Position numbers and translations under genes: made by a program. A DNA stretch of 62,485 nucleotides from a virus. Positions 29,405 through 39,034 of the stretch are shown here, piece by piece. How positions within the stretch are numbered: position 1 is the stretch's first letter; every line of letters starts with the position of its first letter. The notes under the pieces were generated by a model. That model did not search any database. It was not told where the DNA came from and saw only the letters and a program-made list of their open reading frames with translations. The stretch covers positions 1 to 62,485 of IMG/VR virus record IMGVR_UViG_3300047157_000104; one strand, written 5' to 3'.

Positions 29405-32400
29405 GCCTCGTATGCTGGTATCACGTAGTCTGTTCCACTTATATTAACTACTAACCACTCATCAGGTTCTGATAAATATATACTTGTATTTCCACCTGAC
29501 ATGGATATAGCTTCAGAAGGACTTTGAAAAGGCTGAGGTCCAGGTGAATTACCTCCACCTGAATCTATTCTAGGGGCTGCTGTAACGTGAAGTCCTGATG
29601 ATTTAACTGTTCCGTTAACTTCAAGCTTTTGACCTGGACTAGTAGTTCCTATACCAATGTTACCCGAGGAGTTTGCGCGTAAAGCTTCTGATCCATTTCC
29701 AGACTGCAAAACTAGTTGACCTGAACCAGTAGTAGTACCTATCTTCATTAAAGCGCCAGAGGCGTTAAACGATATTTCACTACCTGTTGCGTCATCCGGT
29801 GAAGCAAATATAACTCTACCAGTATTAGCCGCCGCGGTTGCAATAGTTATCCCACCGTTAGCGTTAGATTCTACAATTAGATCGTCAGCAGTTGTTTCGT
29901 ATGTAAAACTACCTGCAAAAGCAGACCTAACGTGCAGCTTAGCTGAAGGACTAGTAGTTCCAATACCAACGTTGCCGGAGAAGCTTGAGGTTCCGCCACC
30001 TGACTGGGTTAACGTATCATCTATTGTAACAGCTCCGTTAAAATAAGCTGTTAGCTGATTGTAAAACGCAAATGATGGGTGAGCCGCAGAAGACCCTACC
30101 GCTAGCTTACCTGTAATATTAGAGTCACCTGAAACTGTTAACTTCTCTGCGGGACTAGTCGTACCAATCCCTACGTTGCCAGAAGTGTCTACTAATAATC
30201 TTGTACTAGAGCCGCTGAATGATGTTCCATAACCTAGCGACCAGTTCGCGGATTGGTTTAAGCCTTCCCACCAATAATTAGAACCTGTTGAAAAGTTGTT
30301 ATATTTAACAGCAACTTCTTCTGGGGTGTCTGTACTGGTTGACTCTAAAGTAAGGTAAATATCTGAAGCATCAGCTAAGTGCAGTTTTGTAGCCGGTGAA
30401 GGTGTTCCAATACCTACTTTACCTGAACTATCTATTGTCATTGCAACAACTCCTGTCGTACCGTCGCCTCCTGCTTCAAAAGTCATTGCTCTACCTTCTG
30501 TTCCGTAAATAGCACCTAATAAGCTTTGATTTACATTTTTAAATGTAAGTGCAGGTCTTGAAGCACCAGCACCTTTTAATGTCAACCCTGTGTAGTTAGT
30601 AAGCCCTGCAACTTCTAATTTATCACCTGGACTAGTTGTTCCGATCCCGACGTTGCCTGCAAAAGTTGCTCCGCCTGTAACACTGACTCCTGTGCTTGTA
30701 GTTTCAAGTTTTTTAGCGTTGTTGTGGTATAACTCAACCCCTCCATCTCCTCTTGCTATAATAGCGTCTTCACCACCTTGTGTATATATAAACACGTCAT
30801 CAGCAGCTTGTAAAACTAAATCATCTACAGGCGCTACAACATAACCATCTGTTCCGTTTGAATATAATTTTAAATCAGTTCCTGCTCCTAATCTTATTTC
30901 TTTACCATCTGCTAAAGCTACATTACCTGCAAAAGTTGCATTACCATTACCTGAAAAAGTTGTAGAAGACCCACCTGCGCTTAGTGTTATAGTATCATCT
31001 GAAAAATTCAAAAAAGTATCACTATCTCCAGTATGCTCTAACTTTGAAGGTATATAAACATCCCCTGCAAAAGTTGCGTTTCCAGCAGTATTTATATTTA
31101 ATACTTCTGTTCCTGTAATTGAATCATTTAATATTCTTACAGAAAATTCAGGATTATTGTTGGAACTTGTATCGCCAGTTCCTGCTCTTCGACCACCAAT
31201 AGCAACCCCAAAATTATTAGCAGTGCTAGTTCCAAAAATCATATTAGTATATCCACCTGAATTCGTAGTTGCTGATGGGTGTAACCTTAAGAAAGAATCT
31301 CTATCAAATTGAGTTGTATTTTGTGCTTTTTCAATTTTACTTGTATTACCTACGTTGATACTACCTGCAAAAGTTGCAGAACCTACATTTGCTAAATTAT
31401 ATACAACCTCACTACCGCTTGTATCTCTATCAGCTAAAGTTATGTAAGCAGTTTGCGCTTTGTTTAGTATGTTTAAATCACTTTGTAATTGTATAAGAGG
31501 AGTAGTTACAGATGATGCACTTAAACCAGCTAAAGTTGTTGATCCTGTAACACCAAGTGTACCTGCAACCTCTAGCTTCTGACTTGGACTAGTAGTACCA
31601 ATACCTACATTGCCTGGATTTGAGAAGTAAGCGTGAGTACTAGAGCCTTCTAAGGTTAAGTATGCGGTAGTGCCTCCAGATCCGTCATCTGTGTGAAATT
31701 GAAAGTTTTTATCGTTTGCTCTATTATAAAAAATCGCATGACCAGTGTCGTTAAAAAACGAAAACTGAGCGCCTGTGTGTTTTATAAAAGAGTCACCATC
31801 AGTTCCCATTACAAAACCTTTATTGTCGATCATTCTGATGTCGCGACTGGCTATTGTAATTCCCTCACCACCATCTAATCTAAAATATTCTGTGACGCCC
31901 CCTGAACCGTTATCAGATTGAAAAATTATATCTTGGTCATCTGCATTATTTTTAATATATAAAGGACCTGTATTGTTTTCAATAAATATTGTCTGTGTTT
32001 GGCCACCATCTAATCTAAAATATTCAGTTACACCACCAGATCCATCATCATTTCTAAAGTAAATATCTCCATCATCTACATACTGTGTAAAGTAAAGATT
32101 ACCTCCATTATTTTCTATATTATTATTACCTGTAGTTCCATTGTGGTATATCTGAAGGTCAGAACTTGCACCTAATCTAATTTCTTTACTGTCTGCTAAA
32201 GCTATGTGACCTGCAAAAGTTGCATTACCAGATGTGTGGTCAAGTGTAACAGCATCTACAACACCCTCTTGTGTAATAAAGAATTTACCATTTGATGCTG
32301 AACTAAACCTCCAAGTTTTACCAGTTGTAGATGTTGTATTAGCGAGATATAACAAAGGGCCAGCGCTTGATAACGTAACGCTACCTGCAAAAGTTGCGTT

Positions 32401-33684
32401 ACTACCAGACGTAGTCATTAGATTAGCGCTGTTTTGCCGTAATATTAAATTGCCAGAAGCGTCACTACCAACACCAGCACCTGTTCCGGCTACGTAATAA
32501 TATTTCTCAGCACTAATAAGAGTGTGACCGTCTACATGAAGTTTCTGACTTGGACTAGTAGTACCTATACCAAGACCGGTAGAAGTCATTCTCATTATCT
32601 CTGTAGAAGCAGACAGGAAAGATATTTGACCCCCCGTAGTATAACCTCCTTTTAAAGACATTCTATTGCTTAATGCTTGAATGTTAGCAGTACTATTAGT
32701 ACCGTATGCTAAATTTAAATTTCCTACAGGGAAAGACTCTGAGTTGCTATTGTATATTTTTGCATACGTTATAGGCTGTGAAGTCTCTAAGTATACTCCA
32801 TCAGAAGTAGTGCTTGTTCTTACTGTTAGCTTTTTACTAGGACTTGTTGTACCTATACCGACGTTGCCGTTATCGTGGATACGCATTACCTCAGCGTAAG
32901 ACCCACCACCGATAAACTTTAACGCTCCTGAGTAACTACCACCAATATTTAGATCATTAGAAGAATCTAATTCTATAATAGTTCTTTGAGTTCCTCCTGA
33001 GTCTTTTTGTCTTATTTCATTATTGTTTTCTAATAATAAATTTCCGCTTATATGTAGCTTTTGAGCAGGACTAGTGGTTCCTATACCTACGTTGCCTGCA
33101 CCTGTGATTCTAAGTGCTTCTAACGGGGTTCCCGCAGTTTTAGCTCTGAATATAGTATCTCCTTGATCTGAGTTATACCTATTGTCAATGTAAGAATCTC
33201 CTGTTGAAGCATTATGCCATAAATCTAATCCCGAAGAATTATCTGAACTTCTAAGTAAAACAGCAGTATCACCTGTACTTCCACTTACACCTGTTAATTG
33301 TAAAGTCTTAGTAGCAGTTTCCGAGTCCGTTGGCAAAGTAGATCCAGGACTAGTGGTTCCAATACCGACATTGCCATCATGAGAGATACGCATCTTTTCT
33401 GTAGTACCACCTACATTAGTAGAAAAAGTTATAGGTTTTGAACCACCAGTAGCTTGAAGTTGTAAACCTAGTGTCGAGGTACTAACTACTTTTCCTTCAT
33501 TACCTACAGAAAATAAGTTTCCAAAAAAGTCATTTCCTTTTACAGCTCCACTAACATGAAGCTTGTAGCTTGGACTAGCAGTGCCAATACCAACGTTAGC
33601 GTTGGCTATAAGATTACCTTCTATTGTTACGCCTGACGAAGTATCGTCGAAATCTACCGGTGAGTAAAATTTAATATCTCCCAT
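29401..33684 (-). CDS. Long tail fibre with repeated GIGTTSP units
   Basis: 1,427 residues. About eleven copies of a unit N-V-G-I-G-T-T-S-P-x-x-K-L-x-V-x-G are spaced through the protein, with many NATFAG and EIRLGAGTDL-type strands between them, a pattern of trimeric beta-solenoid fibres. It begins MGDIKFYSPVDFDD and ends with a small C-terminal cap (NISGTDYVIPAYEA). I see no intramolecular chaperone peptidase (S74) signature. It follows two other fibre-type genes and is probably the receptor-contacting fibre; repeats make it prone to recombination. Confidence 0.8.
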   Translation of the reverse strand: MGDIKFYSPVDFDDTSSGVTIEGNLIANANVGIGTASPSYKLHVSGAVKGNDFFGNLFSVGNEGKVVSTSTLGLQLQATGGSKPITFSTNVGGTTEKMRISHDGNVGIGTTSPGSTLPTDSETATKTLQLTGVSGSTGDTAVLLRSSDNSSGLDLWHNASTGDSYIDNRYNSDQGDTIFRAKTAGTPLEALRITGAGNVGIGTTSPAQKLHISGNLLLENNNEIRQKDSGGTQRTIIELDSSNDLNIGGSYSGALKFIGGGSYAEVMRIHDNGNVGIGTTSPSKKLTVRTSTTSDGVYLETSQPITYAKIYNSNSESFPVGNLNLAYGTNSTANIQALSNRMSLKGGYTTGGQISFLSASTEIMRMTSTGLGIGTTSPSQKLHVDGHTLISAEKYYYVAGTGAGVGSDASGNLILRQNSANLMTTSGSNATFAGSVTLSSAGPLLYLANTTSTTGKTWRFSSASNGKFFITQEGVVDAVTLDHTSGNATFAGHIALADSKEIRLGASSDLQIYHNGTTGNNNIENNGGNLYFTQYVDDGDIYFRNDDGSGGVTEYFRLDGGQTQTIFIENNTGPLYIKNNADDQDIIFQSDNGSGGVTEYFRLDGGEGITIASRDIRMIDNKGFVMGTDGDSFIKHTGAQFSFFNDTGHAIFYNRANDKNFQFHTDDGSGGTTAYLTLEGSSTHAYFSNPGNVGIGTTSPSQKLEVAGTLGVTGSTTLAGLSASSVTTPLIQLQSDLNILNKAQTAYITLADRDTSGSEVVYNLANVGSATFAGSINVGNTSKIEKAQNTTQFDRDSFLRLHPSATTNSGGYTNMIFGTSTANNFGVAIGGRRAGTGDTSSNNNPEFSVRILNDSITGTEVLNINTAGNATFAGDVYIPSKLEHTGDSDTFLNFSDDTITLSAGGSSTTFSGNGNATFAGNVALADGKEIRLGAGTDLKLYSNGTDGYVVAPVDDLVLQAADDVFIYTQGGEDAIIARGDGGVELYHNNAKKLETTSTGVSVTGGATFAGNVGIGTTSPGDKLEVAGLTNYTGLTLKGAGASRPALTFKNVNQSLLGAIYGTEGRAMTFEAGGDGTTGVVAMTIDSSGKVGIGTPSPATKLHLADASDIYLTLESTSTDTPEEVAVKYNNFSTGSNYWWEGLNQSANWSLGYGTSFSGSSTRLLVDTSGNVGIGTTSPAEKLTVSGDSNITGKLAVGSSAAHPSFAFYNQLTAYFNGAVTIDDTLTQSGGGTSSFSGNVGIGTTSPSAKLHVRSAFAGSFTYETTADDLIVESNANGGITIATAAANTGRVIFASPDDATGSEISFNASGALMKIGTTTGSGQLVLQSGNGSEALRANSSGNIGIGTTSPGQKLEVNGTVKSSGLHVTAAPRIDSGGGNSPGPQPFQSPSEAISMSGGNTSIYLSEPDEWLVVNISGTDYVIPAYEA

Positions 33685-33700
33685 TAATTGTATTTAATTG

Positions 33701-34921
33701 TTATGCGTACGCTACCGTACCAGCTGAAGCTCCTTTAACTGAAGTAATAATAACATCAACATCGTTGCTTGGAACAACACCGAAAGATATTTTTACTTTG
33801 CTAGTAGAAGCAGAGTCAGCCTTATCTGTTCTAGCTACATCAGCATAAACTGTTTGTTTTGTTGTTGCATCAAATAACTGAACTAATACATCTTCTGTAC
33901 CTAAGCCGTGAGTTATCTCAGCATATTTATTTGAAATAAAGTTTGATTGGCTTACGTCTATCTGAGCAGTTACAGATTTAGCAGCAAGAGTATCAGGTGT
34001 AACAGCTCTAGCAGCATCAGTACCAGTTTGTACTTCAGCGCTTGTAGCTATTTCTATAATACCTTTTGTAGTGGTACTAGCATCAGGCTCATCACCAGTG
34101 TTAGATCCACTTAATGTTGTAATACCATCTAGCAAGTTTAATTCAGCTGGAGTAGCTGTTATCGTTGCAGTAGGCACCGCTGCAAATACAGCTACGTGTC
34201 CTGTTAAGTCTGCTAAAGTTACAGTTCTATCACCTGTTAAAGATCCAGCTAGTAATGTTAATTCGTTAGCGTCAGCTACAGATCCTTCAAATACTATACC
34301 ATTAGATGTAGATATAGTTTCTACGTTATTAGTAGTTATTGTTCCTGTAACTTGAAGATCACCAGGTATTACTATGCTAGTACTAGAAGCACCAATTGTT
34401 AAAGTATTAGCTCCAATGCCATCAAGTATCGTTTTATCACCTGATGTTAAATCTATATCTGTTAAACCGGTTAGACTGGTATCTGTACCGCCTAAAGCTA
34501 TAGTACTATTACCAATAGTAATACTAGAGTTGGCAAGTTTGCCGTTGGCAATTGATCCAGCGAGTTGATCGTTACTTACGCCACCCGTCTTAATGCTTAC
34601 AGCTCCTGAGCTTACAGCAAAATCAGCAGTAGCAAACGACGCAATACCTTTGTTTGACGTAGTAGCGTCTTCACCTGATATAGTTATAGTATCGCCAGAC
34701 GTACCAACATCTATACCTTCACCAGCTGCAAAGCTTTGTGCCTCTCCGATAGCAACCCATGCTGAGCCATTATATAAGTATATTTTTTTGTCTCCAACTG
34801 TAGAGTCATAATATATCTGACCTTCTACCGGTGAAGATGGTGCAGAGCCTAAAGGATGCACTACTGCGTTTTGTAGTTCGTTCTTGTTGAGATCAATACT
34901 AGCGTAATATTCTAATGCCAT
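33701..34921 (-). CDS. Tail fibre / fibre-attachment protein
   Basis: 406 residues starting MALEYYASIDLNKNELQNAV, then SPVEGQIYYDSTVGDKKIYLY, an N-terminal layout common in marine-phage fibre adaptor proteins. The middle is Thr/Ser/Gly repeat sequence (SNDQLAGSIANGKLANSSIT), and the C-terminus carries a beta domain (ITHGLGTEDVLVQLFD). It is 16 bp upstream of the long fibre gene, so the two probably assemble together. Confidence 0.75.
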   Translation of the reverse strand: MALEYYASIDLNKNELQNAVVHPLGSAPSSPVEGQIYYDSTVGDKKIYLYNGSAWVAIGEAQSFAAGEGIDVGTSGDTITISGEDATTSNKGIASFATADFAVSSGAVSIKTGGVSNDQLAGSIANGKLANSSITIGNSTIALGGTDTSLTGLTDIDLTSGDKTILDGIGANTLTIGASSTSIVIPGDLQVTGTITTNNVETISTSNGIVFEGSVADANELTLLAGSLTGDRTVTLADLTGHVAVFAAVPTATITATPAELNLLDGITTLSGSNTGDEPDASTTTKGIIEIATSAEVQTGTDAARAVTPDTLAAKSVTAQIDVSQSNFISNKYAEITHGLGTEDVLVQLFDATTKQTVYADVARTDKADSASTSKVKISFGVVPSNDVDVIITSVKGASAGTVAYA

Positions 34922-34936
34922 AATTTTTTTTTATTT

Positions 34937-35644
34937 TTAGTTTACATATGCAGTTCCGCTAAATGAAGCGGAAAAAGTTATTGTCAGTTGGTTTTTGCTA
35001 TTGAACACTATAGAGCCAATAGCTTGACTACCTGCTGAGTCAAAAGCCGTTACATTTGGGTATTTGTTTAAGTTATGATTTATAACCCAAGTAGAACTTG
35101 CTGAAGTTTGGTTGTGCCTGTGATCTTTGTCTTGGGCACCAGAATATAATAATATTGAATAAAATTCGTTTGCTTGTAAGCTGCCGTTACCATTTTTATA
35201 TGTTAACGTTAAGTCGTAAAAGTTTGTTTCTGAAGAATCCTGCGTGACAGCAGTACAAGTGTATACGCCAAAATGGTTATGGTTATCATTACGCGCTATT
35301 ATAATGCCTTTATCTAAAAAGCTCTCAATTACTGAAACTATTTCAGAAGTATTACCATATGGAAACTTACTAACCTTAACCGTAGTTATAGCGCTAAAGC
35401 TAGTTGACGCATTGCTTGTGTTTGTAGTTAATGATCCTGATTGCCTAGAAGAGTTGCCTCCAAAACTATTGTTATGATATACATAAGGAATTTGACCTAC
35501 TATACCTGTAGCGTTTGTATTAGCTTGAAACGTACTTATGTCCTCTATACTAAAGTTTCTTGTAGCTCCACCTGCGTTAGAGCCCAGCAATTTATCATCT
35601 TTCTGTACAGTAGTATCTGTAGAGTACGTATTTATTCTAGCCAT
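34937..35644 (-). CDS. Tail-associated beta-rich protein
   Basis: 235 residues, Asn/Ser/Thr-rich beta protein (MARINTYSTDTTVQKDDKLL, TSASSTWVINHNLNKYPNV). Its C-terminal domain is like the last part of the 406-residue neighbour (strand pattern before FSASFSGTAYVN), suggesting duplicated tip modules. Probably a short fibre or fibre-tip component. Confidence 0.65.
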   Translation of the reverse strand: MARINTYSTDTTVQKDDKLLGSNAGGATRNFSIEDISTFQANTNATGIVGQIPYVYHNNSFGGNSSRQSGSLTTNTSNASTSFSAITTVKVSKFPYGNTSEIVSVIESFLDKGIIIARNDNHNHFGVYTCTAVTQDSSETNFYDLTLTYKNGNGSLQANEFYSILLYSGAQDKDHRHNQTSASSTWVINHNLNKYPNVTAFDSAGSQAIGSIVFNSKNQLTITFSASFSGTAYVN

Positions 35645-36101
35645 TCTTACTTATTGATTTATATTTTTCTGCTCCTCTAGAACCGAAGTAAGCAACATAC
35701 ACGGTTATAAGAAGAGACTTTAAAAGATCAACCCAGCCTTTATCCACTGAGAAGTTTATTTCAAAGCTGTCTAGAAGTATTAATATTATCATAGATATAG
35801 TTAAGAATATTAAAGTCATCGGCCTAGTGTTCTTAGACAACCACGAATCTGATTGCATATCACTAACCCAACGCTTAGATACTTCTTGCATTTCCACCAT
35901 ATCTTGTTCTAGTAGCTTTAGCGCAGTCTCTTTATCTTGAGGTGGTAAAACTACCGGATCTTCTTTTTCTATTAGCTTTTTAACTAAACCTAGTACACCA
36001 GCATCAGGTAGCACGTCGCCCACTGCTTCTACTATACTAGGTCCTTTTTGAGATAGAAACTTACCGACCTTAGTGTCTTTAAATTTCTTTTTATTACTCA
36101 T
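35637..36101 (-). CDS. Holin-like membrane protein (GTA-type 3TM holin style)
   Basis: 154 residues. A charged N-terminal half is followed by hydrophobic segments near residues 95-113 (TLIFLTISMIILILLD) and 127-142 (LLKSLLITVYVAYFGSRG). The motif SWLSKNTRPMTLIFL and the end GSRGAEKYKS are characteristic of the phage 3TM holin family. Its role would be timed pore formation in the inner membrane so that murein enzymes act. It overlaps the next gene by 8 bp. The amidase lies in another leftward block, so the lysis genes are split. Confidence 0.7.
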   Translation of the reverse strand: MSNKKKFKDTKVGKFLSQKGPSIVEAVGDVLPDAGVLGLVKKLIEKEDPVVLPPQDKETALKLLEQDMVEMQEVSKRWVSDMQSDSWLSKNTRPMTLIFLTISMIILILLDSFEINFSVDKGWVDLLKSLLITVYVAYFGSRGAEKYKSISKNG

Positions 36102-36103
36102 AG

Positions 36104-36715
36104 TTATTTTTTGTACCTAGCAGACAAACAAGATTGTCCAGATCTTTTTCTTTGTTGCTTCTTAGCTTGTCTTTTAGCTTTTCTTATTTGTCCTTTTCCT
36201 CCGCCTAATTCCATTTTAGCTGGAGATTTTTTAGTTTTTACTATTCTAGGCATATTAGTACCTACGTCGTACTTCTTAGTTGTAACACCAGTCTTAGGAT
36301 CTGTCTTCTCGCTTATTAGCTTTGCTTTCTTACCATTGTCTTTCATAGCGGCTGGGCTTTTCTTTTCTGCCTTGCTAGCATGAACTGCTTTTCTTTGAGC
36401 ATCGCTTGCGTATTTTTTAGCTGGAGAAGCTTTTTCAGCTGCTTTTTTAGCTATCATTTTTTTAGCTGCACCTACTAATAGTTTTTTACCTACAGCTGCT
36501 ACAACTGGAGCCAACTTAGCCGGAGAAGATTCTACTGCATCTTTGAACTTGGGATTGTTGTCTAGCTTACCGTCTGCTGCAGCTTTCTTTAAACCTGCAT
36601 TAAATTTGTAAGGAGATTTTTTTAAAGGAGATCCTACGCCTGGTAGTTGAGGTTTAGTACCATCAGTACCATATCCTTTAGTTTTTAACGTTTGATAAAT
36701 GTTTGTTGCTTTCAT
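36104..36715 (-). CDS. Highly basic protein with repeated SPxK motifs
   Basis: 203 residues, with Lys and Ala dominating. SP[LAY]K occurs several times (GSPLKKSPYK, SSPAKL, ASPAKK, KKSPAKM), and the C-terminus is strongly basic (KAKRQAKKQQRKRSGQ). It may bind DNA or RNA or the capsid interior, judged by charge alone. It is 2 bp from each neighbour. No known family recognised. Confidence 0.65.
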   Translation of the reverse strand: MKATNIYQTLKTKGYGTDGTKPQLPGVGSPLKKSPYKFNAGLKKAAADGKLDNNPKFKDAVESSPAKLAPVVAAVGKKLLVGAAKKMIAKKAAEKASPAKKYASDAQRKAVHASKAEKKSPAAMKDNGKKAKLISEKTDPKTGVTTKKYDVGTNMPRIVKTKKSPAKMELGGGKGQIRKAKRQAKKQQRKRSGQSCLSARYKK

Positions 36716-36717
36716 TT

Positions 36718-38337
36718 TTAGTTGTTTTTATTTTTTGACCCAAAACCACCCATTTTAAAAGGTGTTTTGTCTTTGTTTGAATTCATTCCAAATGCTGAGT
36801 TACCACTAAGACCTGTTATTTGTTTGCCTTGATTTAAGCTGCTTCCTTCGCTCAACTTAACATCTTTCTGGTTAGAAGTGTTTTTTATTTTAGCTAAGTT
36901 TGTCTTTGAGTCTACAACAGGAGTTCCATCAGGAGCATCATCAGCCGTAGCTCCTCTAGTAGTATCTGTAGTACCAGTAGTGGCACCATAGTTTTTACCA
37001 GCTTTAGCTTGCATATTAGATCTAGCTTTTGCTCTAAACTCCATAAGCTCTTTAACGTTAGCAAAAGGTAGGCCAGTGTCTGGATTTATTTTTTCTCTAT
37101 CTTTTCTTTTAGTTTTTTTTCCTTCGTCTACTGCTAACTGCTTATAATAGTCTCTTGTACCTTGCCTTATATCTCTATTTTGCGTTTGACGTTTTTGCTT
37201 AGCTGCTAGGTTTAGGTTTCTAGCTTCGTAAAAAGGCATATTATACGTACCTGGAGTTCCCTTCGTACCTTTTACAACAATAGTATCCTGCTTGAATGTT
37301 GACGAAGAAATATCTGAGCTGCCACTATCACCAGTGCCACTTACGTTAGGATATTTTTTATCATAAGCAGATCCTCCTGTATTACTTAACCAATTTTTTT
37401 CTGCTAGTTCAGAACCTGTTGCATTAGGAAATTTCTCTCTAAGAGTTTTCATGTATTCAGCAGGATTTTGAGCCATCTTAGTTCCTATAGGTGCTTGCGT
37501 TACATTTGAAGAACCTCTTGAAGACCCTTTTGAACTTGAGTTTTTAGTAGTTAAAGTACCATACTTGCCGTCTCTTATTACTTTTCTTGACTCTTCAGTA
37601 TATTCTTTACTAGCTGTAGTTTCGTTATCTTTTAATGGAGAGTTATAATTTAATGGAGAATTATAATCTCTTCTAGACTTCATTGTTATAGGTGTTGCTT
37701 TCATTGTTATTGGGGTTACTGGGATCATATCCATAAGCGTAGGCACAATAGGTCCAGGAAGATCTACGTCTATGCCTTTTGATTTTAAAGTATTTGACGC
37801 TAATTCTTCTTTATGTTTTTTTACTTTTTGTTTCTGTAGTTGTCTCTCTATAACAGAAAGCTCGTCATTGTCTACATTTCCGCCTCCATCTTCAGCTGAA
37901 CTTGTAGGCTTACCTTTTAATACGTCGCCATAGTTTGTAAACTTTTTATGCGTCTGCTTATTATTTGCAACTAGGTCTGTGTCTGACATTTTAGTCGGTG
38001 AACTTTTCTTTTTATTTTTCATATGCTTAGTTTTATCATACGCTTCCTTTTCCCAAGGTAGGTTTTTAGCACCTTCATTCATAGATGATCTAGGATATGC
38101 TTTACCTTTCCAGTAAACGTTATTGTCGTCATAGTTTAAATCGCCACGATTCATTTGGTTTAAATGAACTTTTTCGTGTGCAATAGCTTCTTTTTCAAGA
38201 GGTGAACCTTTTTTAACGCTTTTGTCTACATATATAGACCCATCGTTATTTGCTTCTGCAATTACACCTCCGTCTAGATCTTTTCTAATTACAGGTGTTT
38301 TGCTGTTTTTTACTCTGTTTGTGATTGGTTTTGCCAT
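36718..38337 (-). CDS. Virion-associated protein with HEKVH metallopeptidase motif
   Basis: 539 residues. Near residues 50-60 the sequence AIAHEKVHLNQM has the HExxH zinc-peptidase signature. The remainder is low-complexity and Lys/Ser/Asn-rich, with SPLK-type motifs (NSPLNYNSPLKD, KKSSPTKM). The fold around HExxH looks small, and whether it is catalytic is unknown. It overlaps the winged-helix gene upstream by one base. Possibly a maturation or cell-entry protease, or a degenerate one used as structure. Confidence 0.55.
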   Translation of the reverse strand: MAKPITNRVKNSKTPVIRKDLDGGVIAEANNDGSIYVDKSVKKGSPLEKEAIAHEKVHLNQMNRGDLNYDDNNVYWKGKAYPRSSMNEGAKNLPWEKEAYDKTKHMKNKKKSSPTKMSDTDLVANNKQTHKKFTNYGDVLKGKPTSSAEDGGGNVDNDELSVIERQLQKQKVKKHKEELASNTLKSKGIDVDLPGPIVPTLMDMIPVTPITMKATPITMKSRRDYNSPLNYNSPLKDNETTASKEYTEESRKVIRDGKYGTLTTKNSSSKGSSRGSSNVTQAPIGTKMAQNPAEYMKTLREKFPNATGSELAEKNWLSNTGGSAYDKKYPNVSGTGDSGSSDISSSTFKQDTIVVKGTKGTPGTYNMPFYEARNLNLAAKQKRQTQNRDIRQGTRDYYKQLAVDEGKKTKRKDREKINPDTGLPFANVKELMEFRAKARSNMQAKAGKNYGATTGTTDTTRGATADDAPDGTPVVDSKTNLAKIKNTSNQKDVKLSEGSSLNQGKQITGLSGNSAFGMNSNKDKTPFKMGGFGSKNKNN

Positions 38338-38777
38338 TATCGTGTTTTGTCGTTGATCATTTTATCAATGGCTGAGTTGAATACCTTGTCTGTGTAAGAT
38401 TTGTTTTTAAAAAAAACACTACGTTCAGAAGTAGGTAAGTCTTCTTCAGCCAGCAATATTCTGTATATTCTGCTTATTAGCTGTTGGCATTTAAATGATG
38501 TCTTAAAAATGCTGTATTTGATTGTAGTGCGGTTACGGTGCCTCCATGTCTCTATCCACCCTTCTTGCCTAAGCTTATCCCACCGTTGTTTGTTCCAAGA
38601 CATAGTATATGTCCCTTCTATAAATTCTTGTCTAGTAAATCTGCCAATGCAGTCTAAAGCTATCAATAGCTCTAACTCGGCATCGGTTAGATTATAAGTT
38701 TTACAGGCCCATTTTCTAACGAGCCTGTAATACTTAAATAATTGCATTTGTTTTAAATCAGATGCAGTAACCCTCAT
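38337..38777 (-). CDS. Winged-helix (MarR-like) DNA-binding protein
   Basis: 146 residues. The N-terminal 90 residues show an HTH/wing pattern (FTRQEFIEGTYTMSWNKQRW, DKLRQEGWIETWRHRNRTT). Such proteins are common regulators in Bacteroidota phages. It lies directly downstream of groES and overlaps both neighbours by one base, so it may regulate the leftward block; the target is unknown. Confidence 0.6.
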   Translation of the reverse strand: MRVTASDLKQMQLFKYYRLVRKWACKTYNLTDAELELLIALDCIGRFTRQEFIEGTYTMSWNKQRWDKLRQEGWIETWRHRNRTTIKYSIFKTSFKCQQLISRIYRILLAEEDLPTSERSVFFKNKSYTDKVFNSAIDKMINDKTR

Positions 38778-39034
38778 TATTCTACGATTACTACGTCTTG
38801 TATTTGAATAACTTGATATATAGTGTCGTTTTTAGTTATACTGTGCCCAGCGTGCCTATCATAGTATACTATGTCTCCTTCGCTTAGCGTATCAGGTATA
38901 AGATCACCATTACTAATGATCTCTCCTTTTAAGTACCTATTTTCACTATCGATGCTGTCTGTAATATCTAACCCAGCGATTTGTTTCTTTTCTTTGATAG
39001 TCTTAACTATCATGTAATAACTAACTGCTCGCAT
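38777..39034 (-). CDS. groES: Phage co-chaperonin GroES (cpn10)
   Basis: 85 residues. The order matches GroES: a first strand like the VIVK of the family (YYMIVKTIKEKK), a mobile-loop segment (QIAGLDITDS, cf. the SAGGIVL loop), then GEIISNGD, LSEGDIVYYDRHAG and a terminal strand IQIQDVVIVE. It overlaps the 3' end of groEL by 14 bp, so the pair is coupled. It would cap the chaperonin ring. The usual bacterial order is groES-groEL, and here the order is reversed. Confidence 0.75.
   Translation of the reverse strand: MRAVSYYMIVKTIKEKKQIAGLDITDSIDSENRYLKGEIISNGDLIPDTLSEGDIVYYDRHAGHSITKNDTIYQVIQIQDVVIVE

Noticed and set aside
31000-33600. CRISPR-like or tandem DNA repeats in the fibre gene
   Set aside because: The repeats are in-frame protein units of varied DNA sequence, not identical direct repeats with spacers.
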